A DNA stretch of 64,000 nt from Actinomadura sp. WMMA1423. Its GTDB lineage: Bacteria; Actinomycetota; Actinomycetes; Streptosporangiales; Streptosporangiaceae. Of this stretch, positions 14,466-23,059 are shown piece by piece. Each line of letters begins with the position of its first letter. Position 1 is the first letter of the stretch. The position numbers and the translations under genes were made by a program. A model generated the notes under the pieces. It worked only from the letters and a program-made list of their open reading frames with translations. It was not told the DNA's origin and made no database searches. The stretch spans positions 434,001 to 498,000 of the forward strand of contig NZ_CP041244.1 in the NCBI RefSeq assembly GCF_006547145.1. The letters are read 5' to 3'.

Positions 14466-14849
14466 TCAGCGGCTCGGGTGCCCTGCACAGGGAGCGAGGC
14501 AGGCTCCGGCCGAGGTGCCGAGCCGCGACGGTTGAGGAGCCGCCCACTCGCTTGCCATCGCGGCCTGGCCCAGCTTGTCGAGCGTGCTGAGAACCAGCCG
14601 ATGCGTGCGGTCGACGTGATTGGCCGGGGCGATCGGGATGCCCGCGATCGGGGCAGGCGCGGTCCAGTGCCACCACAAGCATCCGCGTCCGCCGTCGACT
14701 GGCCGCGCCACGAGCCGCGGGTCCGGCCCACGCCATCCGCGGTCGATCCGCCGCAGCAGCATCTGCCCGTCGCCAGCGTCGACCATCTGCCAGCCATGAC
14801 CGGCCAGGCCGCTACGCAAGAGGAGCCCGGCCACGTTCACAGGCGGCAC
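14466..14849 (-). CDS. Hypothetical protein, last gene of the methyltransferase operon
   Basis: The start is a GTG at 14849 overlapping the end of the upstream gene by 13 bases. The 127 residues are of mixed alpha/beta type with several Trp (CLWWHW) and an NHVDRTHRLVLSTLDKLG helix. The family was not recognised. The overlap and the strong GC bias at third codon positions support a real gene in a four-gene operon (16339 to 14466). Confidence 0.55.
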   Translation of the reverse strand: MPPVNVAGLLLRSGLAGHGWQMVDAGDGQMLLRRIDRGWRGPDPRLVARPVDGGRGCLWWHWTAPAPIAGIPIAPANHVDRTHRLVLSTLDKLGQAAMASEWAAPQPSRLGTSAGACLAPCAGHPSR

Positions 14850-15103
14850 GAGTGCCTCCGCTTTGCCGGGCAGTTGGCCAGGAGCGTCGCGCGGCCGCGG
14901 TCACGGGGGGCGGACCCCGACCGCGCGACTCCCCATACGACGCACCCGGCACCCGCGCGGAGGTAGTGCGCGGCCGAGGCGTCGCCCGTCGTCCAGCCGC
15001 TCTCCCTGGGGCGGTCGACTGGCAGCCGAACGACGGCTGGCCGGGGACGACGCGGCGGGCGTCGCCGCAGCCGCACGCGCCATCCCCTGCTCATGAAGTT
15101 CAT
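14837..15103 (-). CDS. Hypothetical basic protein in the methyltransferase operon
   Basis: The ATG at 15103 overlaps the stop of the upstream methyltransferase gene as ATGA, which points to translational coupling. The 88 residues are rich in Arg (MNFMSRGWRVRLRRR at the N-terminus) with a central TGDASAAHYLRAGAGCVVWG. No family was recognised. The main support is the tight overlaps on both sides and the GC-rich third codon positions; the Arg-rich start is a reason for caution. Confidence 0.45.
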   Translation of the reverse strand: MNFMSRGWRVRLRRRPPRRPRPAVVRLPVDRPRESGWTTGDASAAHYLRAGAGCVVWGVARSGSAPRDRGRATLLANCPAKRRHSCRL

Positions 15104-15864
15104 GCCGGCACCGTCGCGACGGCGGCCAGCACGGGCAGTGGCGAGCGCGCCGACGGCGGCTCGCATCCGGGCTCCCAGTCGACGGCCGACACGATCCCAG
15201 GTCCGATCAGGTCCCACCCTTTGAGCAGGACTCCGAGCTCTGTCGCGGTGCGCAGCACGACAGGGCCCACCATCCGCCGGTACATCTGGGCGGCCGCCTC
15301 CATGTGCGGGTGCCCGGCCTCGGCATGCGAGAGGACCACGTGGCTGCCGGCGGCCAGCCGTTCGGCCAGCTCGCGGAGGATGGTGTCGGCGGCCTCGGTG
15401 AAGTGCAGAACCGCGCCCATCAGCACTACGACCGGTTGTTGGAGGTTCAGCGTGTCGGCGGCCGCGGCGAGCATGGTCTCGACGTCGTGCATGTCGCCCT
15501 CGACGACCCCGAGACCGCCGCGGCGGGCGGGCAGGGCCCGAGCGTATGCAGCGACCTCCGGGTCGTTGTCGACGTACACCACCCGCGCTCGCGGAGCGAC
15601 GGCCCTGGCGACCTTGTGCACCGGCGCACCAACGGGGAGCCCGCACCCGACGTCCAGGAACTGCCTGGCACCGGCCTGGGCGAGGTGGTCGACGGCCCGC
15701 AGCAGAAAGTTCCTGGACGCGATGGCGATCGAGCCCACAGCGGGCATGACGTCCGATAGCTCGTCGGCCACCAGGCGGTCCGGCGTGAGGTGGTCACGGC
15801 CGCCCAGGAGGCGGTTATAGATCCGCGCCTGGCTCGGCCGGGGCCCGGTCATGGTCGCTTCCAT
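15100..15864 (-). CDS. SAM-dependent methyltransferase, DUF574 family
   Basis: The 254-residue protein starts at ATG 15864, one base after the previous stop; ATG 15852 is possible. The N-terminal ARIYNRLLGGRDHLTPDR motif is typical of this actinomycete family. The SAM-binding site is FLDVGCGLPV with VYVDNDPEV at the ribose-binding strand, and MGAVLHFTEA follows. The target is unknown for the family; it is commonly found near regulators. It is the second gene of the operon reading away from the XRE/TPR regulator and gives a useful intact reference for the degenerate domain in the SARP fusion at 11741. Confidence 0.85.
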   Translation of the reverse strand: MEATMTGPRPSQARIYNRLLGGRDHLTPDRLVADELSDVMPAVGSIAIASRNFLLRAVDHLAQAGARQFLDVGCGLPVGAPVHKVARAVAPRARVVYVDNDPEVAAYARALPARRGGLGVVEGDMHDVETMLAAAADTLNLQQPVVVLMGAVLHFTEAADTILRELAERLAAGSHVVLSHAEAGHPHMEAAAQMYRRMVGPVVLRTATELGVLLKGWDLIGPGIVSAVDWEPGCEPPSARSPLPVLAAVATVPA

Positions 15865-15865
15865 G

Positions 15866-16339
15866 TCAGGCCCCCGCCCTCTGCAACGCGCGGGCGATCT
15901 TGGCCGCCAGGTCCTGCGGTGTGGACGCCTCCACCAGCGCGTCCGGGTGCCCGGTGAGTCGAGACTCTTTCGGGACGAAGCCCCAGCAGCTCCCGGTCAG
16001 CCCCCCGCGCCAACACCAGACCTTCTTCCCCATCACGTAGGAGGGCTTGCCGGGATAGCCGCTCTGCGGACCGCCCGGCAGCGAATCGGCGCGCGACGAC
16101 GGCCGGTCCACCGCCTCGGCGTGAGCGGCGCGCAGGTCAGGGCGCGGGCGGGGCGGGAGCGGCAGGGAAGCGATCGCCTCGTCCACCTCGCTGCGGGCCG
16201 GCTCCGTGGCGGCCTGGCGGGGGTTGGATGCCGGGAGGCCGGGGACCCGCGGGATGTCCACCGCGGTCGTCTCCTCGGGCCCCTCCGACTTCGGCGCCGC
16301 GGGCGGTCGCCAGCCGCGAGCGTGCGGATTCGGGTACAT
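15866..16339 (-). CDS. Hypothetical protein, first gene of the methyltransferase operon
   Basis: The ATG at 16339 follows GGCGAGG; in-frame codons further upstream cross the operator-like palindrome and look non-coding. The 157 residues have a Pro-rich, probably disordered first 80 residues and a more ordered C-terminal part with KKVWCWRGGLTGSCWGF and a helix DLAAKIARALQRA. The family was not recognised. It is divergent from the XRE/TPR regulator at 16468, which may control it. Confidence 0.55.
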   Translation of the reverse strand: MYPNPHARGWRPPAAPKSEGPEETTAVDIPRVPGLPASNPRQAATEPARSEVDEAIASLPLPPRPRPDLRAAHAEAVDRPSSRADSLPGGPQSGYPGKPSYVMGKKVWCWRGGLTGSCWGFVPKESRLTGHPDALVEASTPQDLAAKIARALQRAGA

Positions 16340-16427
16340 ATGGCCTCGCCTGGTCGGTAGCGATTCGGTCGCTGCAAGCGAACCGCAACCGTGGTGGGGG
16401 CGGCAGGGGCACAATGGGGGGCATCTG

Positions 16428-16447
16428 CGTGCCCCCCAGGGGGCACG
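16428..16447. promoter_or_regulatory. Palindrome in the divergent promoter region of the XRE gene
   Basis: CGTGCCCCC and GGGGGCACG are separated by two bases, 20 bases before the regulator start. A likely binding site for the XRE protein itself. Confidence 0.5.
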
Positions 16448-16467
16448 GCGACACGTGAGGTGCACAC

Positions 16468-17745
16468 ATGACGCCAGCAGAAAGAACGCGCATCGGCGCG
16501 CGGCTGAAGGCCGAACGGGAGGCGCGCGGCCTATCGCAGCGCGGTCTCGCCGAGCTGATCGCCGAGGCCTTAGGCGACCAGTTCACTACGGATCTAGCCA
16601 CCCTCGTCGACTATGTGAAGCGCTGGGAGCGCGGCCGCGCCGGCGTTGGTCCGCGGTATCAAGGGGCGATCGCTGAAGCGCTCGGTATGTCCCAACGCGG
16701 TCTTTTCGACCCGGCGAGTGTGGAGGATGACCCGGTGCAACGAAGAAGCTTTCTAGGGGCGGCCGCCGTCGTGGGCCTGGCCGTCACTCCGTGGAATCCG
16801 GGCGACCTGCCCGGTGGGGCCCGCGTCATCGGCGCGGACGACGTCGAGCAGCTGCAGCGGCGGACCGCGCGGCTGCGGCGTCTGGACGATGTCCTGGGTG
16901 GGGCTGACACCTACCGCGTGTACAGCGCCGAGTTCGCAGCAACGCGGGGCCTTGTCCGGACCGCCACCTACAACGAGACGACCGAGCGTAAGCTCCTGGG
17001 CGTCCTGGCGGAACAGGCGCAGCAGGCCGGATGGGCGGCGCTGGACGCCGGGCAGATGGCGGCGGCGCGCGCCCACTACCGGGACAGCATGACCGCAGCC
17101 TCCGAGGCCGGGCACACGTCGCTGATGGGCAATGCGCTCGCGCTGATGTCCTACCACCGTGTTACGGCCGGTCAGCGCGGCACCGAGGAGGCAGACGCGG
17201 CCTGCCGCGTCGTCGACCCCGGCACTCCCCCAGCCGTTCGGGCGCTGCTCTACGAGCGCGCCGCGTGGGCACACGCCATGGCCGGCCCGTCACACGTCCG
17301 GCAGGTGCAGGAGAACCTCGGCGCCGCCACTCAGGCGCTCACCGCCGCAGCGGATGCGCCCGACCCGGACTGGGCGCGCTGGGTCGACGACGTCGAGTTG
17401 CAGATCATGACCGGGCGGTGCTGGGCGATCTTGCGGCGGCCGGACCGTGCCGTCCCCGCACTGGAATGGGCGCTCGCGCGGTATGACGACGCGCACGCCC
17501 GCGACAAGTGCCTCTACATGACGTGGCTGGCCGAGGCGCATCTCGAAGCGCGGGCGATCGACCGTGCCGCGCAGACGCTGTCTAAGGCGACCACCCTCGG
17601 CGCCGACGTCGCCTCGGCCCGGCCAGGACGGCGGATTCGGGCAGTAGCGGCGCGGCTGCATCCGCACGCGGCTACAGCTGCGGTCGCTGAGGTGCTGGAG
17701 AAGGTCAAGAGGATGTGCCCGGGTCCGGCCGCGTCTCCCGTGTAA
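16468..17745 (+). CDS. XRE-family regulator with TPR-like sensor domain
   Basis: The ATG at 16468 follows GTGAGGTG. The 425 residues begin with an XRE helix-turn-helix (about 5-75, RLKAEREARGLSQRGLAELI, then VKRWERGR). An RRSFLGAAAVVG segment follows at about 90-103; this resembles a twin-arginine motif but is common in this class of cytoplasmic regulators. The rest (about 130-410) is helical repeats of TPR type. Such proteins often respond to small ligands or peptides and act on a neighbouring operon; the divergent methyltransferase operon is the obvious candidate. Its 3' end overlaps the convergent CutA gene by 41 bases. Confidence 0.8.
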   Translation: MTPAERTRIGARLKAEREARGLSQRGLAELIAEALGDQFTTDLATLVDYVKRWERGRAGVGPRYQGAIAEALGMSQRGLFDPASVEDDPVQRRSFLGAAAVVGLAVTPWNPGDLPGGARVIGADDVEQLQRRTARLRRLDDVLGGADTYRVYSAEFAATRGLVRTATYNETTERKLLGVLAEQAQQAGWAALDAGQMAAARAHYRDSMTAASEAGHTSLMGNALALMSYHRVTAGQRGTEEADAACRVVDPGTPPAVRALLYERAAWAHAMAGPSHVRQVQENLGAATQALTAAADAPDPDWARWVDDVELQIMTGRCWAILRRPDRAVPALEWALARYDDAHARDKCLYMTWLAEAHLEARAIDRAAQTLSKATTLGADVASARPGRRIRAVAARLHPHAATAAVAEVLEKVKRMCPGPAASPV

Positions 17746-18040
17746 GCCAGTCCAGGAAGCCAGACGATCCCCCGCCGATCGGCACCCACATCACCTCTGG
17801 GTTCTGCCAGGGGTGATGCGCCAGCAGGTGCGCTTCCAGGTCGGGGTACCGGTCGCTCGTGGACCGCAGCGAGACCTGCCACTCCTCCCCGGTACCGAGT
17901 TCGCCTAGGTGCCAGAAGACGTTCCCGGCGTGGACGACCTGGCCGCCTGCGGCCAGGCGGTGGGCGACGGCCGATTTGAGAAGCTCCATCCCAGCATCGC
18001 GATCCGGAACGGCGGTGAAGACCAACAGCGGTTGCGTCAT
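17705..18040 (-). CDS. cutA: CutA-family divalent ion tolerance protein
   Basis: The ATG at 18040 has AGGG 8 bases upstream. The 111 residues match CutA1: an N-terminal strand LLVFTAVPDRDAG, then HAGNVFWHLGELGTGEEWQVSLRS, and the family signature YPDLEAHLLAHHPWQNPEV followed by PIGGGSSGFLDWL. CutA forms very stable ferredoxin-like trimers; its role in metal tolerance is established only in part. It overlaps the end of the XRE gene tail to tail. The remnant of a Tn3 transposase starts soon after its promoter region. Confidence 0.85.
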   Translation of the reverse strand: MTQPLLVFTAVPDRDAGMELLKSAVAHRLAAGGQVVHAGNVFWHLGELGTGEEWQVSLRSTSDRYPDLEAHLLAHHPWQNPEVMWVPIGGGSSGFLDWLTRETRPDPGTSS

Positions 18041-18141
18041 GCGGCGCACCCTACCGAGGCGAAGCCCTTACGCTCAGGACCAGGCGCATGCACCAGCGCC
18101 GCGATCGCCCCCACCGGGAGCCGGCAAGGCGTCCCGGCGGG

Positions 18142-18516
18142 GGCCTCGGTACCCAGCTCAACGTCCAGGAGGCCCGGCACCGCCTGGCCCGGCGCATCGA
18201 CTTCGGCAACCGCGGGCAGCTTCGCCAGCGCTACCGCGAAGGGATGGAGGACCAACTCGGCGCGCTCGGCCTGGCGCTCAACGCCGTGGTGTGATGGAAC
18301 ACCCTCTACCTGGACGCCGCCGTCAAACAGATCCGCAAGGGCGGGTTCCCCGCCACCGAGGCCATGTGCGCCCGACTCTCCCCGATCTGCTTCGAGCGCA
18401 TCAACTTCCTGGGCCGCTACGCCTTCACCCGCACCGACGCTGCCAACGGCCTGCGCCCCTTCCACGACCCATCCCAGGAAGCAGATACTCGCCGGAACAG
18501 GGGTAGGCCACCGTGA
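18142..18516 (+). pseudogene. Tn3-family transposase, C-terminal remnant
   Basis: The frame reads LNVQEARHRLARRIDFGNRG, then RYREGMEDQLGALGLALNAVV, an in-frame TGA at 18292-18294, then WNTLYLDAAVKQIRKGG and LSPICFERINFLGRYAF. This is the final part of the DDE domain of Tn3 transposases. The stop sits between the conserved LNAVV and WNTLYL, and the N-terminal 800 or so residues are absent, so it is a decayed fragment. No terminal repeats or resolvase were found. Confidence 0.8.
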
Positions 18517-18713
18517 AGCGGAGGCGGGTTGGCCGACACGGCCTCTCGGTCAACCCGGTACCCAGGGTTGCCGCATCGCGGGCAACCGGGTGGCCTGGCC
18601 TTGCCCCTTGAATTCGCACCAAAAATGCGGCCGAGCTTGAAAAACACTAGGGCGACCAGGCCCCAATTTTGGGGCATGATTATTCCGCAAACTGGACAAA
18701 TGCTATTACTCAT
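18417..18713 (-). CDS. Putative zinc-ribbon protein, probably 3'-truncated
   Basis: The ATG at 18713 has a strong GGGAGG site 5 bases upstream. The first 55 residues contain CPVCG (6-10) and CPRCG (about 44-48), a possible zinc ribbon around a hydrophobic stretch (GLVALVFFKLG). Codon use is AT-richer than that of its neighbours. After about residue 65 the frame runs antisense over the Tn3 remnant, so the natural 3' end was probably lost when that fragment arrived. Confidence 0.4.
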   Translation of the reverse strand: MSNSICPVCGIIMPQNWGLVALVFFKLGRIFGANSRGKARPPGCPRCGNPGYRVDREAVSANPPPLHGGLPLFRRVSASWDGSWKGRRPLAASVRVKA

Positions 18714-18990
18714 CCAGTCCTCCCCCCTCCCCGAAAAAGGTATTCCTTGCCGCTATCGGAAATCCTGTAGAGCGATTTGCGGGCGGCTCCGCCCGGTAGT
18801 ATCGATGCCCTTGCGAATGGAAAGGACACGCAGCTATGCGTGACTGACCACTCTTGGCCACCACCTATCGATGACCAGCAGGGAGCCGGATGTGCATCAC
18901 GGCAGGGGTGTCGCCCCTCAGCCGGGCGTCAAGCCGGGCAGAACGCTCCACGTGCGCCCAGACCCCCTCAACACCAACGCCGCAGCAGGG

Positions 18991-21315
18991 TCAGGTCTGA
19001 TCAACAGCGGAAGCATCGGGATCCCACGGGTGTGCCGCAGCTGCCTTGGCGACTTTTACCAGCGCTCGGGCGCGGTCGTTGAGACCGGCGATGGAGCTGG
19101 CGATGCGCTCGGCTTTGGCTGGATCATGTGCGCCCGCCGCCTCAGCAACCTTAGCAAGTGCCCAATCCCGTCTTCGCAGCACCCAGGATCGACTCTGGAA
19201 GTCGGTGATGGAGTTGGCGGTTTGCTCGGCTTGTTCCAGCAGTGATCTGGCTCGTTCTATGTCGCGCTCGCCGACGGCCTCGGCCACGCTGATCAGACCG
19301 TGGGCGCGATCGTCGGGCTCAGTGATGGAGCCGACGATGCGCTCAGCCTCCAGCGGATCCTGCGCGGCCACCACCTTAACGAGTGCTCTCTCCCGCTGTT
19401 GGAGAATTAAGGATCGAAGCTTGAAGCCGGTAATGGAGTTGGCGGTTTGCTCGGCTTGTTCCAGCAGTGATCTGGCTCGTTCTATGTCGCGCTCGCCGAC
19501 GGCCTCGGCCACGCTGATCAGACCGTGGGCGCGATCGTCGGGCTCAGTGATGGAGCCGACGATGCGCTCAGCCTCCAGCGGATCCTGCGCGGCCACCACC
19601 TCAACGACCGTGGCTAACGCCTCGTCCCGCTGCTTCGCCACCCATCGGCGGTCCAATCGGTCGAACATTTTGGTGGTGGAACCTGCGATCCGCTCGGCTT
19701 GCGGTACGTCATGTGTGGCCACCGCCTTGGCGACTTCTGTCAGCGCGAAGTGTCGCTCGTACTTGTTGGTTATGGAGCGGGCGGTGCGCTCGGCTTCGGT
19801 CAGCAGCGACATGGCCCGTTCGGCGTCGTGCGCTGCTACCGCCTCAGCGACCCCCACTAACCCCTTGACCCGTTCTTGTAGCCCTTGGGACCGTCGGAGA
19901 AGGCTGGTGATGGAACGCGCGATGCGCTCGGCTTCGGCCACATCGTGGGCGACTACTGCCTTGGCGACTCTCGTCAGTGTCCAGGCGCGATCGTGGAGGT
20001 CGGTGATGGTGCGCGCGGTGTGCTCCGCCTCGGCCAGCAGCCCCGCAGCCCGGTCGGCGTCGTCCTTGCCAACGGCTTCGGCGAGCCCTGTCAGTGTCCA
20101 GGCGCGTTCGTCGGGGTCGGTGATGGTGCGCGCGGTGTGCTCCGCCTCGGCCAGCAGCCCCGCAGCCCGGTCGGCGTCGTCCTTGCCAACGGCTTCGGCG
20201 AGCCCTGTCAGTCTCCAGGCGCGTTCGTCGGGGTCGGTGATGGTGCGCGCGGTGTGCTCCGCCTCGGCCAGCAGCCCCGCAGCCCGGTCGGCGTCCTGCG
20301 GGGCCACGACCTTAGCGACTGCGGTGAGCGCGGTGGCCTGCCACCCTAGCTCCCTGGATCGGCTGGTGGGGTAGGTGATGGAGCGGGCGATACGTTCAGC
20401 TTCGGCCCATGCTTGGTGGAGTTCTGAACGACGTGCTTGCTCGCTTTCAGTCTCGCTGGTGGTTCGGCGGCCGCCGGTGTCAGCAGCGGTGGATTGGTCG
20501 GGGAGAGTGGCCGGGTGGGTGAAGATGCGCAGGCGGTCGGCTATCGCGGCGGCGGACGGGGGTCTGTCATCGGGATTGTCGGCTAGGAGTTCGCTGATGA
20601 GACCGTCAAGGTCAGTGCTGATGCCGTCTCGATGGATGCCAGGCGCGGCGGTGGTTGGGATCTTGCCGGTGAGAAGGCGATACAGGGTCGCACCGAGCGC
20701 GTAAAGATCGGCCCGGTAGTCGACAGGACGTCCCTCGCGCTGTTCCGGGGCCATGTAGCCGCGTGTGCCCAGGACCCTCCCGTGTCCGGTCAAGCCTGCG
20801 GTGGCGTCGGGGAGGTGCGCGATTCCGAAGTCGCAGATCTTGATGGTCCCGTCGGCCACGAGCATCAGGTTGGCGGGCTTGATGTCGCGGTGCACGACAT
20901 CGGCCTCGTGGGCCGCGGCCAGGCCATCGCACGCCTGAATACCATATTCCAGCACCTGGTTGATCGGTAGGCCTTCGGGGGTTTGCTTAAGTAGCGAGCT
21001 CAGATCTGTGCCCTCCAGGTGCTCCATCACAAGGAATGGAAAGAGCCGACCTCTTCCAGCGCGGTCGGTGTAGGGCTGCTCGCCGTAGTCGTGAACCGTG
21101 GTGATGTTGCGATGGTTCAACCTGGCTGCGGCATTTGCCTCCCGCTGGAACCGGCGTAGCATCTGTTCGGAGAACTGGGCGTCGTCACGCAGATCGGCGC
21201 GGATCAGTTTGATCGCAACCCTGCGGCGAAGGGTTAGGTCGAACCCCTGCCATACCTCGCCCATTCCGCCGCCGCCCAGCAGCCGGTCCAGGCGGTACCG
21301 CTGAGCCAGCACCAT
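18991..21315 (-). CDS. Serine/threonine protein kinase with repetitive helical C-terminal domain
   Basis: The ATG at 21315 was chosen behind GTGAGG; a GTG at 21336 is in frame. The 774 residues open with a PknB-like kinase: glycine loop GGGGMGEV (14-21), Lys36, HRDIKPAN (Asp144, Asn149), DFG (162-164) and GTRGYMAPEQ. From about 310 to the end there are tandem helical units of the kind RAAGLLAEAEHTARTITDP and AEAERIARSIT. No membrane segment is present, unlike most actinomycete PASTA or sensor kinases, so it should be cytosolic with the repeats as a scaffold or sensor. The repeats are nearly identical at DNA level. The substrate is unknown. Confidence 0.88.
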   Translation of the reverse strand: MVLAQRYRLDRLLGGGGMGEVWQGFDLTLRRRVAIKLIRADLRDDAQFSEQMLRRFQREANAAARLNHRNITTVHDYGEQPYTDRAGRGRLFPFLVMEHLEGTDLSSLLKQTPEGLPINQVLEYGIQACDGLAAAHEADVVHRDIKPANLMLVADGTIKICDFGIAHLPDATAGLTGHGRVLGTRGYMAPEQREGRPVDYRADLYALGATLYRLLTGKIPTTAAPGIHRDGISTDLDGLISELLADNPDDRPPSAAAIADRLRIFTHPATLPDQSTAADTGGRRTTSETESEQARRSELHQAWAEAERIARSITYPTSRSRELGWQATALTAVAKVVAPQDADRAAGLLAEAEHTARTITDPDERAWRLTGLAEAVGKDDADRAAGLLAEAEHTARTITDPDERAWTLTGLAEAVGKDDADRAAGLLAEAEHTARTITDLHDRAWTLTRVAKAVVAHDVAEAERIARSITSLLRRSQGLQERVKGLVGVAEAVAAHDAERAMSLLTEAERTARSITNKYERHFALTEVAKAVATHDVPQAERIAGSTTKMFDRLDRRWVAKQRDEALATVVEVVAAQDPLEAERIVGSITEPDDRAHGLISVAEAVGERDIERARSLLEQAEQTANSITGFKLRSLILQQRERALVKVVAAQDPLEAERIVGSITEPDDRAHGLISVAEAVGERDIERARSLLEQAEQTANSITDFQSRSWVLRRRDWALAKVAEAAGAHDPAKAERIASSIAGLNDRARALVKVAKAAAAHPWDPDASAVDQT
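19208..19601. repeat. In-frame DNA duplication inside the kinase tail
   Basis: Bases 19208-19376 and 19433-19601 are identical over 169 bp, a period of 225 bp or 75 codons. A shorter unit around 20000-20290 is present in three near-identical copies (period about 117 bp). The identity suggests recent expansion or gene conversion. Confidence 0.85.
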
Positions 21316-21459
21316 CCCCGTCCTCACACCGAACACCGTAGTCGGGCGCGATCAAAATGTGACAGGGAATCTGCATTACCTATCACACTGACCTCCACCG
21401 GGCTGCTCCCGCCCAGCTCACCATCGGCCGGACCGGAAGCGACTCGGCAACGTTGAGCT

Positions 21460-22356
21460 GATTCCATCCTCATCGGTTCTGGTGATGGAGGGTGAGGATG
21501 GCCTTCACGATGGTGGATAGGCGGCTGGGTGAGCAGCGGGCCTTCCGCAAGATGTGCCATCCCTTGAGCGCGGCGGCGCCTCGCTCGCCCGGGGCGCGGA
21601 CCTTGGCGTGGTGCTGGTTGAACAGCTTCTTGCGTTTGTCCAGCTTGCGATGCTTCGTGCGTTTGTAGGGGGTGCCGACCGCGCCGCCGGCGCCGAGGTA
21701 CCCCTTGTCGGCGTAGCAGGCGATCGCCCGGGTCGTCAGAGCGTCGATGATGCCGTGCTCGCGGGCGGCGGTCAGATCATGGGTGGAGCCGGGCAGGGCC
21801 GGCGACGCCCAGATCAGCTCGCCGTGCGGGTCAGTGAGGAACTGGACGTTCACGCCATGGCGGCGGTGTTTGCCCGAGTAGTGCAGCCGGTCGCCTGCGC
21901 CCGACAGCCGGTCGGTGGCCACCAGCGTGCCGTCCAGGATGACGTAGGCCTTGCGCTGGGCGATCCGCATGGCTTGCCGCAGGTCGGGTGCCAGGTCGGC
22001 GAGCAGTTCGATCACCTCGGTGACGTAGCGGTGCGCGGTCGCGGCACCGACGCCGAACGCCGCCGCCAGGCCGGCGAAGGTCTCGTTGCGGCGCAGGTGC
22101 ACCAGAACCAGCAGCGCTTGGCGGTCTGGCGGCAGACGCCGCCACCGTGACCCGACCCGGTGCCGGTGCCTGCGGATCAGATCGGCCACGAACCTGCGGG
22201 CCGAGCGAGACAGATCGAGGGCAGCGCGATAGAACAGCATCGGAGCTCCTGGTGGTCAAGATCGTCGCAAATCTCGATCTACCAGGAGCTCTCTTGTTGT
22301 CGCTCACGCCGCGCGGGACGCAACCGGCCCGTGACCTGCGGACTCAGGTTGGAATT
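21460..22356 (-). mobile_element. IS5-type insertion sequence
   Basis: A single DDE transposase gene is bracketed by imperfect terminal repeats: ATTCCATCCTCA at 21461 and the inverse of ATTCCAACCTGA at 22344-22355. The ends are inferred; no clear target duplication was seen. It has landed between the kinase gene promoter side and the gene at 22396. An 11-bp inverted repeat GAGCTCCTGGT lies just before the transposase start. Confidence 0.65.
21470..22240 (-). CDS. IS5-family transposase (DDE_Tnp_4 type)
   Basis: The 256-residue protein has an N-terminal helix-turn-helix (FAGLAAAFGVGAATAHRYV) and a DDE nuclease: first Asp in VILDGTLV, second Asp in the CYADKGYLG block, Glu in the C-terminal GERGAAALKGW. 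LPGSTHDLTAAREHG lies between them. The length equals intact members, with no internal stops, so the element may be active. It acts by cut and paste or copy of the flanking IS. Confidence 0.85.
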   Translation of the reverse strand: MLFYRAALDLSRSARRFVADLIRRHRHRVGSRWRRLPPDRQALLVLVHLRRNETFAGLAAAFGVGAATAHRYVTEVIELLADLAPDLRQAMRIAQRKAYVILDGTLVATDRLSGAGDRLHYSGKHRRHGVNVQFLTDPHGELIWASPALPGSTHDLTAAREHGIIDALTTRAIACYADKGYLGAGGAVGTPYKRTKHRKLDKRKKLFNQHHAKVRAPGERGAAALKGWHILRKARCSPSRLSTIVKAILTLHHQNR

Positions 22357-22395
22357 TCCTCGTTATGAGTCACATCAGCCTACGGAGGTCCCCGC

Positions 22396-22978
22396 GTGTC
22401 CGTCCTCGCATTCCCCGGCCGACCCGGCGTCTGCACCCTCGCAGCCGCCGTCGGCCGCTACCTGGACCAGATCCCAACCGCCACTACCCGCGCCATCTCC
22501 GACGACGCCCTCGCGCGGCTGATCGACGTCGCCGGTGGTGCGGCCCCCGTCGCCGACCTGATGCCCGAGAACTTCGCCGCGGTGATGCAGCGGTGGAACG
22601 GCGCGGCGGCGGCGGCCTCCTCATCCCGGTGCCCTCACTCCGGCGGCACACGCGGACTGCGTTGCCTGGACTGACGCTGACGCGGCCCGCACCGGCGCCA
22701 TCCAGGAGCCCGAGGGCCGCCTCACCGACGTGCTGCACATGGCAGCCCTCGCCGTCCGCCGCGCCCGCCGCAGCGGCCCGACCCGGTTGCCGTTCCGGGT
22801 CTGCCGGGTGGCCACCGACGCCCGCCCCGGCGAGGACGGCGACATCGAGCCGGACGAGGTCACCCTAATCCTCACCCTCCATGAGGAGGAGCACGGCCTA
22901 CACGCGACCATCAGCCTGCCCACGGAGAAGATCCCGGCCGGTAGGGAGCAGCCCGGACAGGCTCCGGCCGGTCCCTGA
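22396..22978 (+). pseudogene. Frameshifted hypothetical gene
   Basis: A GTG at 22396 behind ACGGAGG opens a frame (SVLAFPGRPGVCTLAAAVGRYLDQ) that stops at 22674. From about 22640 coding character moves to the next frame (HADCVAWTDADAARTGAI, then LTDVLHMAALAVRRARRSG and EVTLILTLHEEEHGLHATI) and ends at 22978. The switch is in a GGC/GCG run at 22600-22615, a typical slip or sequencing-error site. No start or binding site serves the second part alone. The function is unknown; a full-length product would have about 194 residues. Confidence 0.55.
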
Positions 22979-22989
22979 AACGACAGAAA

Positions 22990-23033
22990 GCCCCCCGTTC
23001 CTTCACCGGCAGCCCGGTGAAGGAACGGGGGGC
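22990..23033. terminator. Strong bidirectional terminator at the left edge of the phage region
   Basis: A perfect 20-bp stem (22990-23009 with 23014-23033) with a four-base loop, GC-rich at the base, sits between the frameshifted gene and the end of the phage lysis operon. Confidence 0.85.
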
Positions 23034-23059
23034 AGTCTGCTTTTCGGGAGCTGGCAGGG

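Noticed and set aside
14073..14966. Plus-strand frame of 297 codons
   Set aside because: Overlaps a well-supported plus-strand gene in another frame and then runs antisense to 14466-14849; only the Cys-rich middle part deserves caution.
16735..16775. Twin-arginine export signal in the XRE regulator (RRSFLGAAAVVG)
   Set aside because: It lies after the HTH domain near residue 90 and is followed by TPR-like repeats, as in cytoplasmic regulators of this class.
22243..22293. GAGCTCCTGGT inverted repeat as terminal repeats of the IS
   Set aside because: Both arms lie on the same side of the transposase gene; the ATTCCA-type ends bracket the gene.
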